Notes under the pieces: generated by a model | Told to the model about the DNA's origin: nothing | Seen by the model: only the letters and a program-made list of their open reading frames with translations | Databases searched by the model: none | Position numbers and translations under genes: made by a program | Part shown: piece after piece, positions 1 to 13,999 of the stretch | Position numbering within the stretch: position 1 is the first letter of the stretch | How the letters are laid out: every line of letters begins with the position of its first letter | Source: Theocolax elegans | Taxonomy: Eukaryota; Arthropoda; Insecta; Hymenoptera; Cerocephalidae | Direction of reading: 5' to 3' | Length of the DNA stretch: 64,000 bases | Assembly (NCBI GenBank): GCA_026168455.1 | Contig: CM047426.1 | Coordinates: 78,333,986 to 78,397,985 of the forward strand

Positions 1-779
1 TTGAAAGACAAAACATCGCGCGTTTCTCCATCTCACATTTGGAATAACCTAGTTTCCTTCCATTTATATTTGAAAAATTTAATTTTAAAGTATCACATCT
101 CATAGGATTGGGGCGATCCTCTTACCAATGTTTTACTCGTTTTGTACTTCTAACCGAATTACAGCAATGCAATATCTGATGTCTTTGACTTTTCGTATCA
201 GGGGATACTGATGCACAAAGAGCTGTATAGAGTAAACCGAACGTTTGGAATAATTATTTAATGATATATCATGTAGATACTCAAATTTTTACAATGTAAT
301 AATAATATCATAACTTTTTCTTCATAAATTAACTTACGTATGATAAATTGTTTCAAGTTATCATTTAATTAAATGTTTATAGTAGTATATTATATTAAAA
401 ACTATGCTAAATTACGTTCATGTGGAGTAAAATCAATAAAAGTTGGAATTAAACATCGTGCCTTAAATGAGAATAATTTGACTTTAAAAACTATTAGCTA
501 GAAAGAAAGATTAATGAACAATCGGTTGAGGAAACTGTGAGCGAATACTAATTGGGTTCTCTAATTAAGCGTAACCATAAGTTAACCTCATCGCATCAAA
601 ATAGAAAATTGACAAAGTCATAAAGATTTTAGTGATAAACCTTGTCTAATAACAAAGTAGAGCTAAACGAATGATCAAAAGCTCTCGAAATAATAACAAA
701 CCATTTATATACGCATTCCGTATGTTGGAGAAAGGTTGACTCGTACCTGGAGCAACGTTTGAACCTCTAATTAAAACTA

Positions 780-1060
780 AATACTATAGTCTCAGTAGCA
801 ACATTGTCGGTGCGTCCTTACGAGCGTCTTTTTGGGGGTTGTTTCCCCTCCTGACCGAGAGGAGAGAGAGAGAGAGAGAGAGAAAGGTAAACGCGCCGCT
901 GCAACACTAGAGACGCTGAGCTCTAGCGAGTCGATAAAACTACCTACCCCGCGCTCAGCAACCCACGAAGAACCCGTCCGAAATTCTACTCTTCCCCGCG
1001 GAACGATCTCGGGAACCAAGCCATTAACACCCCCATGGTTGAAAGGACTCGCTTTCTTTT
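780..1060. promoter_or_regulatory. GC-rich island with GA microsatellite
   Basis: A 280-base CpG-containing patch in AT-rich surroundings, with an uninterrupted GA repeat at about 862-883, followed at once by AAAGGTAAAC, which resembles a splice donor. Long GA tracts are binding sites for GAGA-type factors in insects (family knowledge). A role as enhancer, promoter or 5' UTR exon is inference; no ORF here looks like protein. Confidence 0.35.
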
Positions 1061-3164
1061 TCTTTTCCTTTATTCTTTTATTTTTTTTTTGTTGCGGCGT
1101 TAGCTACGCTTAGTTGGGCTTTATCACTTTCCATGGAACTTTGCGTGGAAAAACGTCCTGTTGGTTTTAAATGTCGTTATTGAATTAAACAGCTTTTTTA
1201 GGCTTTACGTGAAGTTTGTTTTAGGGGTACGTTTGACGGGATTCTATTGAGTTCATGCTTAATTGATTTACGAGCTATGCGCTGCACCAACTTTGTTCCT
1301 TATCAACTACTCTGGAAATGTCGATCTTTAATCTATTTTATCATGAATGCGAGCGTGAGCATCTTCACGGAAATTCCACGGTGCATATTTAAAATAAACA
1401 ATCATCTTTAATTATTATAAATTGTATATTATACTATTTTTTTAATTAATGCACTGAGAAAAGTACGATTTGCGACACATGATCTATATATTAACAGCTA
1501 ATGAATGTGGATTAAATTTTGGGCGAGTTGTATATAAATTAGTAGATAATGCATCCATCATTTTATTTAAATTTTCGTTCTCATAAAGAATAGTCATGCA
1601 TTAACTCTAAACCAATATTTCTTTTTGCTAAGAAGAGTTACATTTTGACAAATGTAATGGAAAAATTGACTGGCACATAAATCGCACATTATCCACAAAT
1701 TATTTTTTTCTGCGTTGAGATATCAATTATTAAAAAGAAGAGAAATTTGAAATTACAGAACTTAATAAACTTAAGTTTATATTTGAAACGCTAATTATTA
1801 TTTCTTGAACATATCATTTGTATAAATACTTTTTAACACCTCGTACACGTACTTATAAAAAATCAATAAATCTGATTGAAGAACTTTCTAATAAATATAC
1901 CATAATTCAGATTTTAATACGTATCTATTTTTATTTGTATGATAGTAGTACACAAATTTGCCAAACAAATTTTGTAATGGTATTAATACTTTATCAAAAT
2001 TTAATTAATAAAACAAGTGTAAAAAATTTGTTTTTGAAGAAGTAATGAAATATAGTTAAAAAAAATAAAGTTTAATCAAGTTTATTGTTGCATAAGTTTA
2101 AATTTTATTTTTCATTTAATTTACAAACATTAGTTATATTTCAGACGAATAAAGGCGCAATCACGCGCAATCACAAAAATTAACATATTTAGTTTTGCGC
2201 TTGTTGCATTTTAGTCATTTTCACGTAGAAATATTTAATAATGTAAGGTTGAAATTTCGAGAATATATTTTAGATAATATTCAGTGTACTAATTTATTGC
2301 GCACATTTCTATAATTCATGGTTCATTTATTTAATAAAATATTAATTAACAATGCAACAATGAGAATTATAATATTATTTATCATAATCCATTTTATTTT
2401 GTAAAAGTATGTAACATTTTACAAATTGTGCATTATGATTTCGTGTAATGCTTACACATTTTTCGAATGAAATAAGCGAACTGTACAGTATACATATAAA
2501 CGAGTACATTTTCTTACTTTTCTTTGTTTATTATAGCGATAATTTTGATCTTTATTATCAAAAATGGTTCAATTACTTTTCATCAATTTTTTTACACGGA
2601 AAATCAAGTTAATGCAAGAAACTTTAGTAAAAAGCGATAAAGTTTTTAAAGAAAACTTCATAGTTTGACTGCAGAATTAAATTTACTTAAGATATCATTA
2701 AAAGTTGCATTACTTAAATAAAGACCCCGTCATAATTGAGACCATTCAACAAAGCCCCAAACTAAATAATACCAAATTCAAAATCAAAGTCATTTCTTAT
2801 AATATAGTGTCTAACACAATGGAGCAAACTTTTCTCATATAATAATGCAATTTCGAGGAACTCATAAACTTTTACTATTTTCTTTCGCGTCATCGAAATA
2901 TTCTTGGATGTACTCGCTTAGTGGTAGATCAATTTTTAAATGTTATGCGAAAAGAGGTCTATATTTACTCTATGATATTCATTTTAAATCAAAAATGTGT
3001 TGGACTTATAATTATTAAAAGTGGAAAATAAAATTATAAATATATTCAATTTTTTGCGCACACGCACAGTCCTAATAGTATTATCATTACTAATCATTTT
3101 TGTTGAAATAAAATAGTTTTGTCAACAAAAAATTAATTTCAAAACATATATACTGAAATAACAT

Positions 3165-3624
3165 ACTATTTTTGCTCGTATATTATTTGAAGTTACGTGA
3201 CCGTATTAATTTCTTACTTACACCGACTATTCCACGCGACTTTTATCACTATATAACCTTGTTTTATTTCTTCCATTCGAGTGCGTTTCTCGCGCGCGCT
3301 AAACTTAAGTTTCAACTTCCTTCCTTTCTTGCGCCGAAACGGACGATATTGATTATGCAGCATGCGCGCGTGTCTCTTGTACTATATACACGAACGTCGC
3401 GCATTCTTCCATATTTCTCTAAGGCTCAAACTGCTCTCATTATTTTATTATTATTATTCTTGGTGTTGTTGTTGCTATTGTTATTATTATTATTATTATT
3501 ATTATCATTATTATTATTATTATTCATTGCGGTTATCGATTGGGCTACGTCGTTACCGTTGCCGTTGTTGGACCTGCTGCCGTTCAGGCATCATTGTTTA
3601 CAGATTGATTAGACCATGCTAAAG
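3165..3624 (+). promoter_or_regulatory. Candidate 5' region with ATT microsatellite, possible tiny first exon
   Basis: A G+C-richer patch holding a TATATAA at about 3252, an interrupted TTA/TTG trinucleotide repeat at roughly 3438-3528, and an ATG at 3616 followed two codons later by a donor (AAAG then GTAATC at 3625). That would give a three-codon phase-0 first exon that could splice to 7753. Phase agreement has a one in three chance by accident, and the family predicts a longer N-terminus, so this is weak. Confidence 0.2.
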
Positions 3625-6600
3625 GTAATCGGGCTTTTCGTATAATTTTTCTTTTGGCACGTGTCCGCGAAGAAAAAGAAGGTTATTGGAAAACGTTCCC
3701 GAGTTTCGTGTTCGGCGCCACGGGACGTTCAGTTTATCACATTTTTTTTTTCGTCTGTTCATTGGAAACTTTCTGAGCGCACCTCATTGTTTTATATTAC
3801 GAAGAGATATTGTAAAGTTTTTTTTTTTCTTGTTAATGAAAATATTGACTTACGCAGCGATGGTAAATGATATACCCAGCTTGTTTGTGTCACTGATTAA
3901 ATATATATTAATTTAAGTTTCAGAGTGTGTAAGTTTCAATTTAATTTAGTTGTTTTTAATAAGCTTTCGTTCGGATACGTCTGTGTATATACAAATACGT
4001 ATATTTCTGATACATTTTCCGATATGTGTACATCAAAACTTTGATTTTATATCCGCAGAGACAGTAATTATGTGAATTGATAATTTTACGTAGAATGCGC
4101 AGCCGCGCGTGCGTGTGCGCGTGCACGCAAATATATATATAGCGATGTAGCATATTGCATATTTCAAATTAGTAATACTGACTTTTGAAATTTAATGTCG
4201 GATTCGGTATCTACACAGTCACTGTTTTATTGAGTATTTTATCAATGCTTAGTACCACTCGATATTTCAGTATAGCTAGCGTTTCATGGCTTTTATCCAC
4301 AAAAAAAACTGCTACCTATATACCGTCGTTTAAAATAACATATTTGAGATGCTAATTATTTCTGTATGACATAAAATTGGAAAAACTCCCAAATTAATGT
4401 TCATTGCGAAAAAAATGTTTTGTTTTATCCATATAAATTAAATAATCTATTTTGTATAGTTGGTATACTGCTAAGTGACTTTTTTGAGAAAAATAAATTT
4501 GTCGCGTAACTTCTTTTAAAGATTGCCATAACTATTAGAAAGTAAAACTTTTTGAAAGTTACATTTACACGTTTACTTCGCAAAAAATTCTATTAAAAAC
4601 TTTGTAGAAACATGAACGTAGTATAATCAATGTATAAATTATCTTATAACTATTTTATATCCATAATAAAAAAGCAACGTTAGATAATTCTCTTGAAGTA
4701 AAATGTTTCTACAATATTGGAGAGTTCGCGTAACAAACAATTCGATCAAATTGGTCAATTCTCTCTTTATTTTAAATAATGGTAAACCATTTTTCTTTTC
4801 GTTTCTTTTTATTTCATATCCGTTCAGTGGTACGTGTATGTGTACATTGAGGAAATAGGACACACTTAAATTAACTTGGAAAATTTCTTATAAGTCAGTT
4901 ACTAAAAATGTTAATAAATAGTTTTTAGATATTGGAAGTAGATATTCACATATTATATTATCTTTTTTAAATTTGTAATACAAAATAAAGTTTAATATTG
5001 TATATATTATCGTCGAGATATGTAAAACAATTTAAGCTTGTATTAAAAATTTGAGATTACGATATTTCAAACAAAATATTAAATAATGTATGCAATAAAA
5101 AATGTTTGAGTTATAACGGTATATAAAAATTTGAATAGTTTAAGAAATAAATATAAATTTTGAGTAGTCTAGAAGTAAATATATTTCTTTAAATGTAATA
5201 CACATTTTATATTCCCTCTTTATTTTGTAAAATGTTTATGATCCCCTGTTTGAAAATATAACTTACCACGCCAACGTTATACATCAAGTTTTAAACGGAT
5301 GAAACTTATTTTTATGTAGAAATGTTTTTTTGTACAAAAATAAAAATTGTAAAATCTTTTTTCTCTTGTGCTAAAGAAGAATATAATAATATAACTTTAA
5401 AACTTTAATCAAAGTTTATATTTTCATTTAGAAAATAATTAATTATTCATAATTTAACGCATTTGTGTGGGAAACTATCTGTACAATAATGAATATTTTT
5501 AACATGTGTGTGTAGTAAACCATACATACATAATCTCAATCACCGCGTTATTCTTCGCCTCTTATACTATTTCACTCAAACACGAATTCTATTCACTTTT
5601 TCTTTTCGCGTGGTACTCGATATAAATCGAGGTTAATTACAAAAAATTTATTGAACGAACCAAAATCCAAACGATCTTGCTCCCTATTGTATTCTCTTGA
5701 CCTGGGAAAATTCACCAAACAACACTGATTCCCCCCGTTGCGTGTTCCGCACTTGGTGAACTCGTAATCCTTTCCCGTGAAGCAAGTTGCTAATCGTTTT
5801 GTCTCTCGAGAACCACGGCGTGATTTAACACCTCACGCACTTTATCTTGTTGTATACTAATTGAATATCGATATTTACCTTCTGCAGATGATGGACTCAA
5901 TTGTCGACGAGAATAAAGACGCAGATGATTGATATAGATCGATTATACGCATTGTCCTTATTTAATTTCTTGCTCGGGTACAATCTTTTTCGTTTAGTAG
6001 AGCCAAAGATTTTTGATAATTTTCATCGAGTTTTATACGGAACTAGATTTTGCGATAGTACCGTAAAAACCCGGAAAACTCTAATTTAATTCGAGTTGGT
6101 GAAATGCGCTTTGGAAGTTTCGTAATTCCCATTAAATTAATGTTTATTTTACATTGAAATTAATCAAGATGAAACTTTTAACTGCATAGAAACTGATAAT
6201 TATTTTACAATTCGAGATATCATTTTAAAAGCTTTTTTAAAATTAAGGTAGAAGCTATTTAACCTTTGCTTTTACACATTAAATTAATTAATTATTTTAA
6301 TCTTTATATCAGGGAAAATTATTAAATAACAAGAATATTATTATGTGTACATTTAGTCTTTTGTTTTTTTATAGGATAGTTAATTAAAATTGCGGTGGTA
6401 AAAATAGTGCATAAAAATAACTTACTTTCTTTTAACGTTCATGTAATCAAATATTTTAATTCAGTAATAATTTTTAATCTTAATTTATTTCATTAAAGGA
6501 AATAAATTAAATTTAATAATACAATTTTAAATTGATATTATTTTTACATATATTTTTCTTTAACAGATAGGAAATGTGCGTAGCTATTACGTATTTTAAC

Positions 6601-7361
6601 AGTTGACATTTACTAATATATTTTAATTATTTATTATTTTTTCCTAAGAGTATACATCCTTATTCAGTGAAGAATATCGCTAAAGAAATAAAGGATTTGT
6701 TTCGCTAAATAAGAGTTATGAAATTGAATTTCATGTTAAAACTTCTTTCATTCTTTCTTACCCTTATTTTTATTTCGATTTTCTTAAAATGCATTTCAAA
6801 GTCATGCGCACGGTGAATTGTTTCTTTTTTGTAACTGCCCCGATTCACTTTAATCCAACCAAGTCGAACACAGCCGTTTAATTCGCAAAGAAGCTGAGCT
6901 ACAGAGGCTGGTTCAATTCGTTTTTTGTTTTTTACATATATCCGCGTATCCCTGTATTGATGCATTGGGCTCAAAAAGTTTATGTAACATCAATACAGGA
7001 TTGTTCCGTTTTTTCTTTAGTTCTGTTATTCAAAAGTTTTGATTTACTTTTTTTTGTTTAATATTCATGATATTTTATTTATTGTTTATTTTATAAATGC
7101 TAGAACAGAGTTTATTATAAAAAATTATTTGTTACGTATATGCCGCGATGTTTAAATTTAGAAACGACGATTGATTTACTCAGTCGAACATTTTTATTTT
7201 TACAATTTTTCCAATTCTACAGATAGTTGAGTTGTAAAATTAGACAATATATATTCACTCCTCTTAAAAAATGACTGAGGATTTTACTGACGTAGGTTCC
7301 AAATAAGACATAAGATTAACATTGTTTATATTGCAATATTACAAACAATTTCATTAAAATA

Positions 7362-7578
7362 TACTCGGAGAAAATTTTCTGATAAATTTTACCCTGCTGT
7401 TCTAGTAAAGGTGGGACAAAGGACACAGCAGGGTAAAAAATACCCAATTTTCAAATAATTACCCTGCTGATCGGTTAAAATTTATTTCAAAACTGGGTAT
7501 TTTTTATCCTGCTGTGTCTTTCGTCCCAGTTTTACTAGAACAGCAGGGTAAAATTTATCAGAAATTTTTCTCCATGTA
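7362..7578. mobile_element. 217-bp foldback MITE flanked by TA
   Basis: The two halves are long near-perfect inverted repeats. Left arm from 7365 (GGAGAAAATTTTCTGATAAA..., then TACCCTGCTG, GGGACAAAGGACACAGCAGG); the right arm is its reverse complement ending at about 7575. A short spacer lies around 7455-7480. TA dinucleotides border both ends, as in Tc1/mariner-type MITEs. It codes for nothing. It lies 174 bases upstream of exon 1 of the PHF21A homologue, so any transcript reading through would form a hairpin of about 90 base pairs. Confidence 0.75.
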
Positions 7579-7752
7579 CTCATTGTCGTACCTTTAATAA
7601 ATTGCAAATGTCTTTTTGTTTTCAACAAACTTTTATTTCTGCTTCGTATTATTGTAATACTAAGATACACACAGTTCTATAAATCTGAAAAAACGTTGGA
7701 TCAACTGCTTTGTTAAAAAAAACTTCATCGTGTCATTATTTTTATGTTACAG

Positions 7753-7785
7753 GTCTGCGTGGTCAAGCTGAAAGATGATCCAAAT
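7753..7785 (+). CDS. PHF21A: PHF21A/BHC80 homologue, first visible coding exon (11 codons)
   Basis: A 33-base exon between an acceptor (TTACAG) and a consensus donor (GTAAGT), phase 0 at both ends. It reads VCVVKLKDDPN. This aligns with the stretch around QMKQDPQN in the N-terminal coiled coil of vertebrate PHF21A, as I recall that sequence. PHF21A is a nuclear subunit of the LSD1-CoREST-HDAC complex, and its PHD finger reads unmethylated histone H3 Lys4. The exon alone would be unconvincing. Its support is that it joins exons 2 and 3 in phase and keeps the family alignment. The initiator exon is not identified; in the family about 20 more residues of coiled coil lie upstream, so the true start is probably left of the window or in an unseen short exon. 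A foldback element ends 174 bases upstream. Confidence 0.8.
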
Positions 7786-7877
7786 GTAAGTAATTGCCGC
7801 TTGCTTTTTACTTTTTTTCTGTATTTGCATCGATCATAAGTAAAAATGACAATGTTTCGTTATTGCTTTATTTACAG

Positions 7878-7943
7878 AATACAGATATTTTGGATCGGAT
7901 ACGAGAAATTCAGTTACACATTGTTTCCTTGGGGAGATGGCAG
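7878..7943 (+). CDS. PHF21A: PHF21A/BHC80 homologue, exon 2 (N-terminal coiled coil)
   Basis: 66 bases, 22 codons, phase 0 at both ends; acceptor TTTACAG, donor GTAAAT. The reading (NTDILDRIREIQLHIVSLGRWQ, given in two parts: NTDILDRIREI then QLHIVSLGRWQ) continues the heptad pattern of exon 1. It matches the PHF21A segment that runs from the DPQNADL region to the ITALSEKQ region. The intron separating it from exon 1 is only 92 bases, whereas the next intron is over 33 kb. The role of this coiled coil is probably self-association or partner binding in the CoREST complex; that is knowledge of the family, not something visible here. Confidence 0.85.
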
Positions 7944-8579
7944 GTAAATTGTCTTTGATTTTTTTTCACCCTTCTGAATTCTACATGTATAACACTTTAT
8001 TAACTACCTGCCCTTTTTATTACACACATTCGTTTCCGCATCGATTTAATAATGCGACTTAACGGAGCGTCTTTAGTGAAAAGTAAATAATTGCGCAAAT
8101 ACCGTAAATAACACAATGAATTCTTAATAAATCATTGCTTTTAGTGTTTACGTACCTTGCAGCTTTCAAAGAAATTGCAAGCTATATACTCACGTATTCA
8201 TTTATTTTGATTTTGTTATTACTTGAATTCAAATAATTAACGATTGTGCATTACGCAATAGTTATATTAGTATTCAATATATTTTAATCGTTTCAATTTT
8301 GTAGCCGTAGGAATATACTGTATAATATGTTTAATTAAATAAAACTTAATTGTTTTATTGCTTACTTATTGTAATAGTAATGTAATAATTAATGGAAATG
8401 TAATAATATATGTGTTTAACAATAGATTTGACAAAATGTGTATAATGATTTTCTAAACGTTGAACTATATCATAAACTGTTGTAAGTTATTGATGTTATA
8501 TAAGCATATTTAATAAAAGTAAAAGTTTCTATTGTACATTTACGAGTATTGTACTTAGTATTTCCATTCAGAATATATA

Positions 8580-9280
8580 AAATGATGCAAAACCTGTTCG
8601 ACGCCGGTAATCATCCTTAAATCACACGGCCACCGCCCAATAATACGTATGATAAAAAATCTGTTCGACTGGCATTGCATAATGATTGGAATTGCATTGC
8701 AAAACGAGGAAATCTCAAAATCAGTCAATTATCCGTCCCCGCAGTCTAGGTGGTAACAGCCCCCCAATTAATTGAACTGGATCTCCAATCGGCAAACGAC
8801 CGACCAAACATTTCGGTGCAACCTATGTAATTACCGTACAGCGATGCGCTCTGAAGCATAAAGTGAAAAAGAAAGAGACGAAAGAGGAACCTCGACAGTG
8901 TTGGTTTCGTTCGCTCAGAGTCCATCGACGTTCACTCACTTATTTTATTTATAAACCTCTGCGCGACTCGCGTCTCTCTATACGGATGTGCGCGCGCTCG
9001 TTGGTAACGTAGGAATCCCTGCAGGGATGTGCTCGACCTTGTTATCGCAATGTCTCTTTGCCGAGTGTATACTTCGAAATCGAGTTATGACGAAGCCATT
9101 TCCGTGGACTCATCGTCTCTTGCCCTGCATTTCGTTGACATTTGTTTACCATGGTCTACGTTGTGGCGATCTCGAATACCCGATGGGTGATGCTCCGCTC
9201 CTATGGCTCAGCATGTATAAAACAACTGTTTCTTTCGTTCATTTTCACGCTAGAATACAGCTTTCAATTTAATTTTAGTA
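8580..9280. promoter_or_regulatory. GC-rich intronic island (candidate enhancer)
   Basis: A 700-base stretch just inside the large intron with clearly higher G+C and CpG than its surroundings (GACGCCGG near 8602, the CGCGCGCTCG run near 8990). It contains an open but unconvincing 94-codon frame. Early-intron islands of this sort often mark enhancers in insect transcription-regulator genes; that is inference. Confidence 0.35.
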
Positions 9281-12200
9281 ACTTCACACTCTACAGTAAA
9301 GTTTGAGCTATTTCCTTTCCTATGTCGACTATAATAACATTCTTATCTGATGCTACATTATTAGATGTCAATATTTAATAAATAACTTGAGATAATGGTA
9401 GTTATGTTCAGAAAATCTTCTCATTAAAATATACCTTAAAACACGGTAGTTCTGATTTTTTTTTATCAACAATCTATAAATTACTGTGACAGCGCAGTCA
9501 AAATTATGGCAAACTTTTTATAAATATTACTATTATATAGTTTCGTGTTTTTTCGAAAATGCAATCGTATCATAGTAAAATTTATAACAAAAGTTAATAT
9601 AATTATGCTAACTTCTAGTTTCATTCTAGAGTCAATTTTATTTTATTATGAAGTAAGTAATATTTAATACAATGGTTTAGTTTATTTTATTAAGAGTATT
9701 GAAAAAATTTTTTTTTAAATTTTAATATTTAGATTTAGATTACAGTAATGTTTACTTGAGTGTTTTAGGATGAATTATTTATAGAGTAAGGTTGGTAAAT
9801 ATAATCATTTGATGAATTTGAAAGAACTGAACTCTTTTTGCTGTGTTAATCGAAAATCGTAGAGACGGGTGTTTTGATGTACCGTGTACAAACTCTTTAT
9901 ACCTATAGCTATTTCATACACAACAATGTATAATACCTATAAAATCAATCGTATTTGATGAGCGTTGTCATGCATACGAAGTAGAATATAATTATATTAT
10001 ACAGATAGATTTTTTATGAAATTTGATTATCTCCTAGGCACTACTCACTGTATGTTCGTTAAACCAGAAGCAGGTGTTACGCTAGGAATAAAGTTATAAA
10101 TATGTTTTAAATTTTTTAAATACAAATAGTATAACGCTGCATTAAATATTATACTTCAGCTTTTAGTAAATTTTACTTTAGTGTTCGGTCATTTACACTT
10201 GACTTTTTTTCGTATAGGCCTATCCTCCAAATTTATTCGAAATTTCTTGTAATCGTCTTTTAGTTTGGTTTAATATTCATCGTCTTTACATGTAATTTTT
10301 TCTAATAATGGCTCGGTAACGGCTGTTATCGGTCTTGCCTATTTTGTTATTTTAATTCTAAAGTATATCTTAATCGGTCTAATCTGTTTAATGACTAAAG
10401 CACGATGTGATTACAAATTTATATTGTTGTAAATGTAATTAACTGTTTAAAATATTATTGGGTAATTTGAAATATATTTCTTAATAATCCTGAGGATATT
10501 ATGTTTATTAATTAAAGTGAGCATATTAAATGTAAACCTAACGATTTCAAATTGTAATATTATTGTATAGTATAAAATGAGATTTACCTAAGTAAGAAAA
10601 TAATACAATTGATTTGTACATAAATTCTGTATTAGTAACGCAGTTATCAGTATTAGGATCGGAAAACAAAAGTTATGGATTTTTCCTATACGTATAAAAC
10701 TCGTTTTTCTTATCCGTTCTACGGTAATACGGTCTTTCATTTTTTCCGTTTTTTGTTGAGTTTCTAAATTATTGATCGTTGAATATTAATTTTGTTTTCA
10801 ACCTCATAAATGTCTTACTTTCATTATAAATTATATTGCTACGAAGTTAATAATGATATTGCACGCAAAAATCGTTAATAATTCTTTAGTGTTATTCTTT
10901 TTTGCATAGAAATTTAAACTTCGCGATAAAACGGAAGATCTCCCTGGATAAATATTCAACTGTACATTTTCCTCGTTGTATTGGAATTACTTTTATATTT
11001 TTAAAAGAAGTTTTTACAGCCCATTCCAGTAACCGTACATTAAGAATTTAATCTAGTTATTTTACTGAAATTATAAGCTTCAATTTGTAACTTTATAATT
11101 TGTATGAACTATGCAAACGTTATTAATAACAACACGAATAAGGACTTTCACAAATATTGTTTCAACCATTTGTATGTAGTTTATAAAGTTATATGAAACA
11201 ACTGAGTTGTTGTGTACGAAATTTAAATAAATAAATGAAGAAATAAATTAAATCGTGAAATCACTATTTATTGTAGGTAATTTTGAATTTGAGGGTATAG
11301 CGTATTTGCAAATTGTAAGTTAATTACAAATGTCAAAGTGCATTAAACCGTTATACTGCCGCTTCGATCAAAACTTTCAACAATGTTCTACCACTCTGTT
11401 GAAGAACCGAATTGGTTAACCTGTTGATAGTATTTCTCAGTGATATAAAAATATTGTCGAATTTGTCATTGTTATTTAGTGCTTTGCGTTTCATCCTATA
11501 AAATATGAATTCACCCGAATTCACCCATTTCTCGCGATTCCAACTCTCTCGCTTTATATTACTTATACATCTATGCATAGGTATAAAGTTCATTTCGTTT
11601 CATTTAATTCTTGAGGCAATTAGTTTTAATATACTTCTGAATTGGTTTATTGCTTCCTAAAAATGAATATTCTTTCAAAATTCTGCTCTCGCTACATATA
11701 CATTTGTTTATCGAATTAATTTTTCATTAGAAGATTCGCCTATAAAATAACGTAATTTTTATTATTTTAACAACTGTACATTGCACTCATAATATTTAAC
11801 TGGTTTTCGTGTTTGTTAAGAAAATTAAGATTACAATGTATTTTTATACTTCCATTAACATGTTACTTTTCTATAAATAACAATAATGACAGTACTTACT
11901 TACAACTAATGAGATAAATATACAAGAAATTGTAGTTATGTATGTATAATAATAACCAGTGACAATACAATAAATTTTCGCAAGATTCTTAAGTGGGTCG
12001 CTGCAGAATTGGGTTGATTCCATGTAGGTACAAAACTCATTAGAAACTTTAAATATAAATATTCCTTGAGTCTTTCTCATTTAATAATCTTTCAATTTAT
12101 CAAAAATATACTTAACAGTTAAATGAAACTGATGAAAAATGAATGCTGTGATTACGGTTTGAATCAACTGCTTCATTCTTTCCACGTCAAAATATTCAAT

Positions 12201-13539
12201 TATATACTGTCATATAACAGTAAAGAGAAATCCAATAACTTAGTACATGAACTTTTTCAATATTAAATTCAATACAAATATGATAAGAATTTAGGTTTAT
12301 TAATTGTTCATTAAGAACATAGCGTAATTAAAATGTTGTCAATAATAACGTACGCGCCTTTTTTTTTACATACGAGAATTCTCACGTTCACCAGTAATAT
12401 TATCGATCGGATTAAAAGAAGATGAGTTCTATTTAGCTGTTCTATTATCTTCCCTTTTTTCTTACCTCCACTTTTCTCTTTTTACCTTTCTTGACATTCG
12501 TTAATTAAATATACCCTAGCTATTTAACTTTGGGTGATGAAAACCGGCTAATCAAATAATTAATATTATCTTTCATTAACATAATTATAGGAAGATGTAG
12601 TACATATGATTTAATTTAATACCGTTGATTTTCATGATGTTGCGTAATTCATTTGACAAACTTGGGTTAAATGTATATATATCGCACATGTATATGTAAT
12701 ATATGGACATGAACAATCGTATTTAAAATAAACTAGTATGAAGTAAAAGATTTATTTAATTTTAAGGAAAAGGTGCTTGTGTCATGTCAACGTTTTTTTT
12801 TAAGTATTAAAATAATGCATATAATGATTTATTTTTTAACAGTGATGAATAATGCAATAATAAACTTCTTGACAAATTAGCAAAAAGTAGTAATTAAAAA
12901 AACTATTCTGACACTTTACGTGTATTTGTGTCAAGCTTTTAATTTAAGAAAAATTTTTCAATTCATGAAGATAAAATTTTTAATCTATTGATAAAATTAC
13001 AATGATTATACAACATATGGACGATTCCATTATGAATTAGAGTACAAAAAGTGAGCATTGTTTGTGGAAAGTGGATATACAGAATAGATTTAGATATATG
13101 CATATAATATATTTAGAGATATACATATGTTTACAGGTTTAGACAAATATAACATGATCATAGTAATTTTATTTACATTACCTTTAACAAAGCTTCAGTT
13201 TGTGGATAAAGCATTATATTACCTTTATTCAATTGTTGCTCTTACTAAAACAGAAACGTTTGATTTAATCAAATGAAGTTCTAAATACATATTTAGTGTT
13301 TAATGGTTAAAGAAGTAGTATTGATTTTTATTTTGTTTGTACAAGTTAAAATAATATAAGATAAAATAAACTATTGTATAAACAAAATAAACAAAAGTAA
13401 AAATGTTTTGACAAGTTATTGTTTCATATCGTTATGCGAATATAAATTCCTTTAAATATTATCATATCGCATCTTCTGATATTTTAAAATCCTTTGGATA
13501 CAATTGAAATTAAAATCATGTAAACGAAGCTATGACAAA

Positions 13540-13642
13540 ATGTATGAATCAGCGCAGTGCGAGGTCAAATTGATTAATACAGAACGACCAAGCGCTTTTT
13601 CCCCAGGAAGTTTCTGCGAAAGTTTCGCAGTAACGACCCCAT

Positions 13643-13686
<44 letters not shown>

Positions 13687-13760
13687 GACAGAGAGATAGA
13701 GCTTAGCCTAGTATTGCTCAACTTGCCCACGATTTTAGGGTGGAGCTTCGGATTTTTCAC
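13540..13760. promoter_or_regulatory. GC-rich island with long GA microsatellite
   Basis: GA/GACA repeat at about 13641-13698 next to a G+C-rich stretch (13550-13640). This resembles the 780-1060 island in layout. Candidate GAGA-factor-type binding region within the large intron. Confidence 0.35.
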
Positions 13761-13999
13761 ACGGTTATTGAGAACGGATTATTTTCTTACTTTTTTAATT
13801 TTAAACCTCTGTCATTGGCTGATTTTAGTGAGATCGCGTAATGCGTTTAACTTTGTTTGATGCTCAAAATTGAAGTTAGTGCAGTTTGCACTCAACAAAC
13901 TAAAAAATAACGCAAACACCACTAAGTGTATTATGTACTAATATAGTAAATCATAATATTTTTCTAGTCAATATGCTAGATAAAATGTTATTATAATAC

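Larger units (their letters stand above)
1..7361. other. Upstream or 5' intronic AT-rich sequence
   Basis: No exon could be identified with confidence. The stretch is mostly AT-rich with short spurious ORFs. It contains two G+C-richer patches, listed separately (780-1060 and 3165-3624), and weaker ones at about 5700-5900 and 6830-6920. If the PHF21A first exons lie further left, this is intron; otherwise it is promoter and 5' flank. Confidence 0.6.

Noticed and set aside
5889..5932. ATG ATG frame right after TTCTGCAG, considered as the gene's first exon
   Set aside because: It stops after 14 codons and has no usable donor in phase with 7753.
11362..11385. 24-base inverted near-match to 19059-19082 (22 of 24)
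   Set aside because: The exact core is only 16 bases; one such match is expected by chance in 64 kb of AT-rich DNA.
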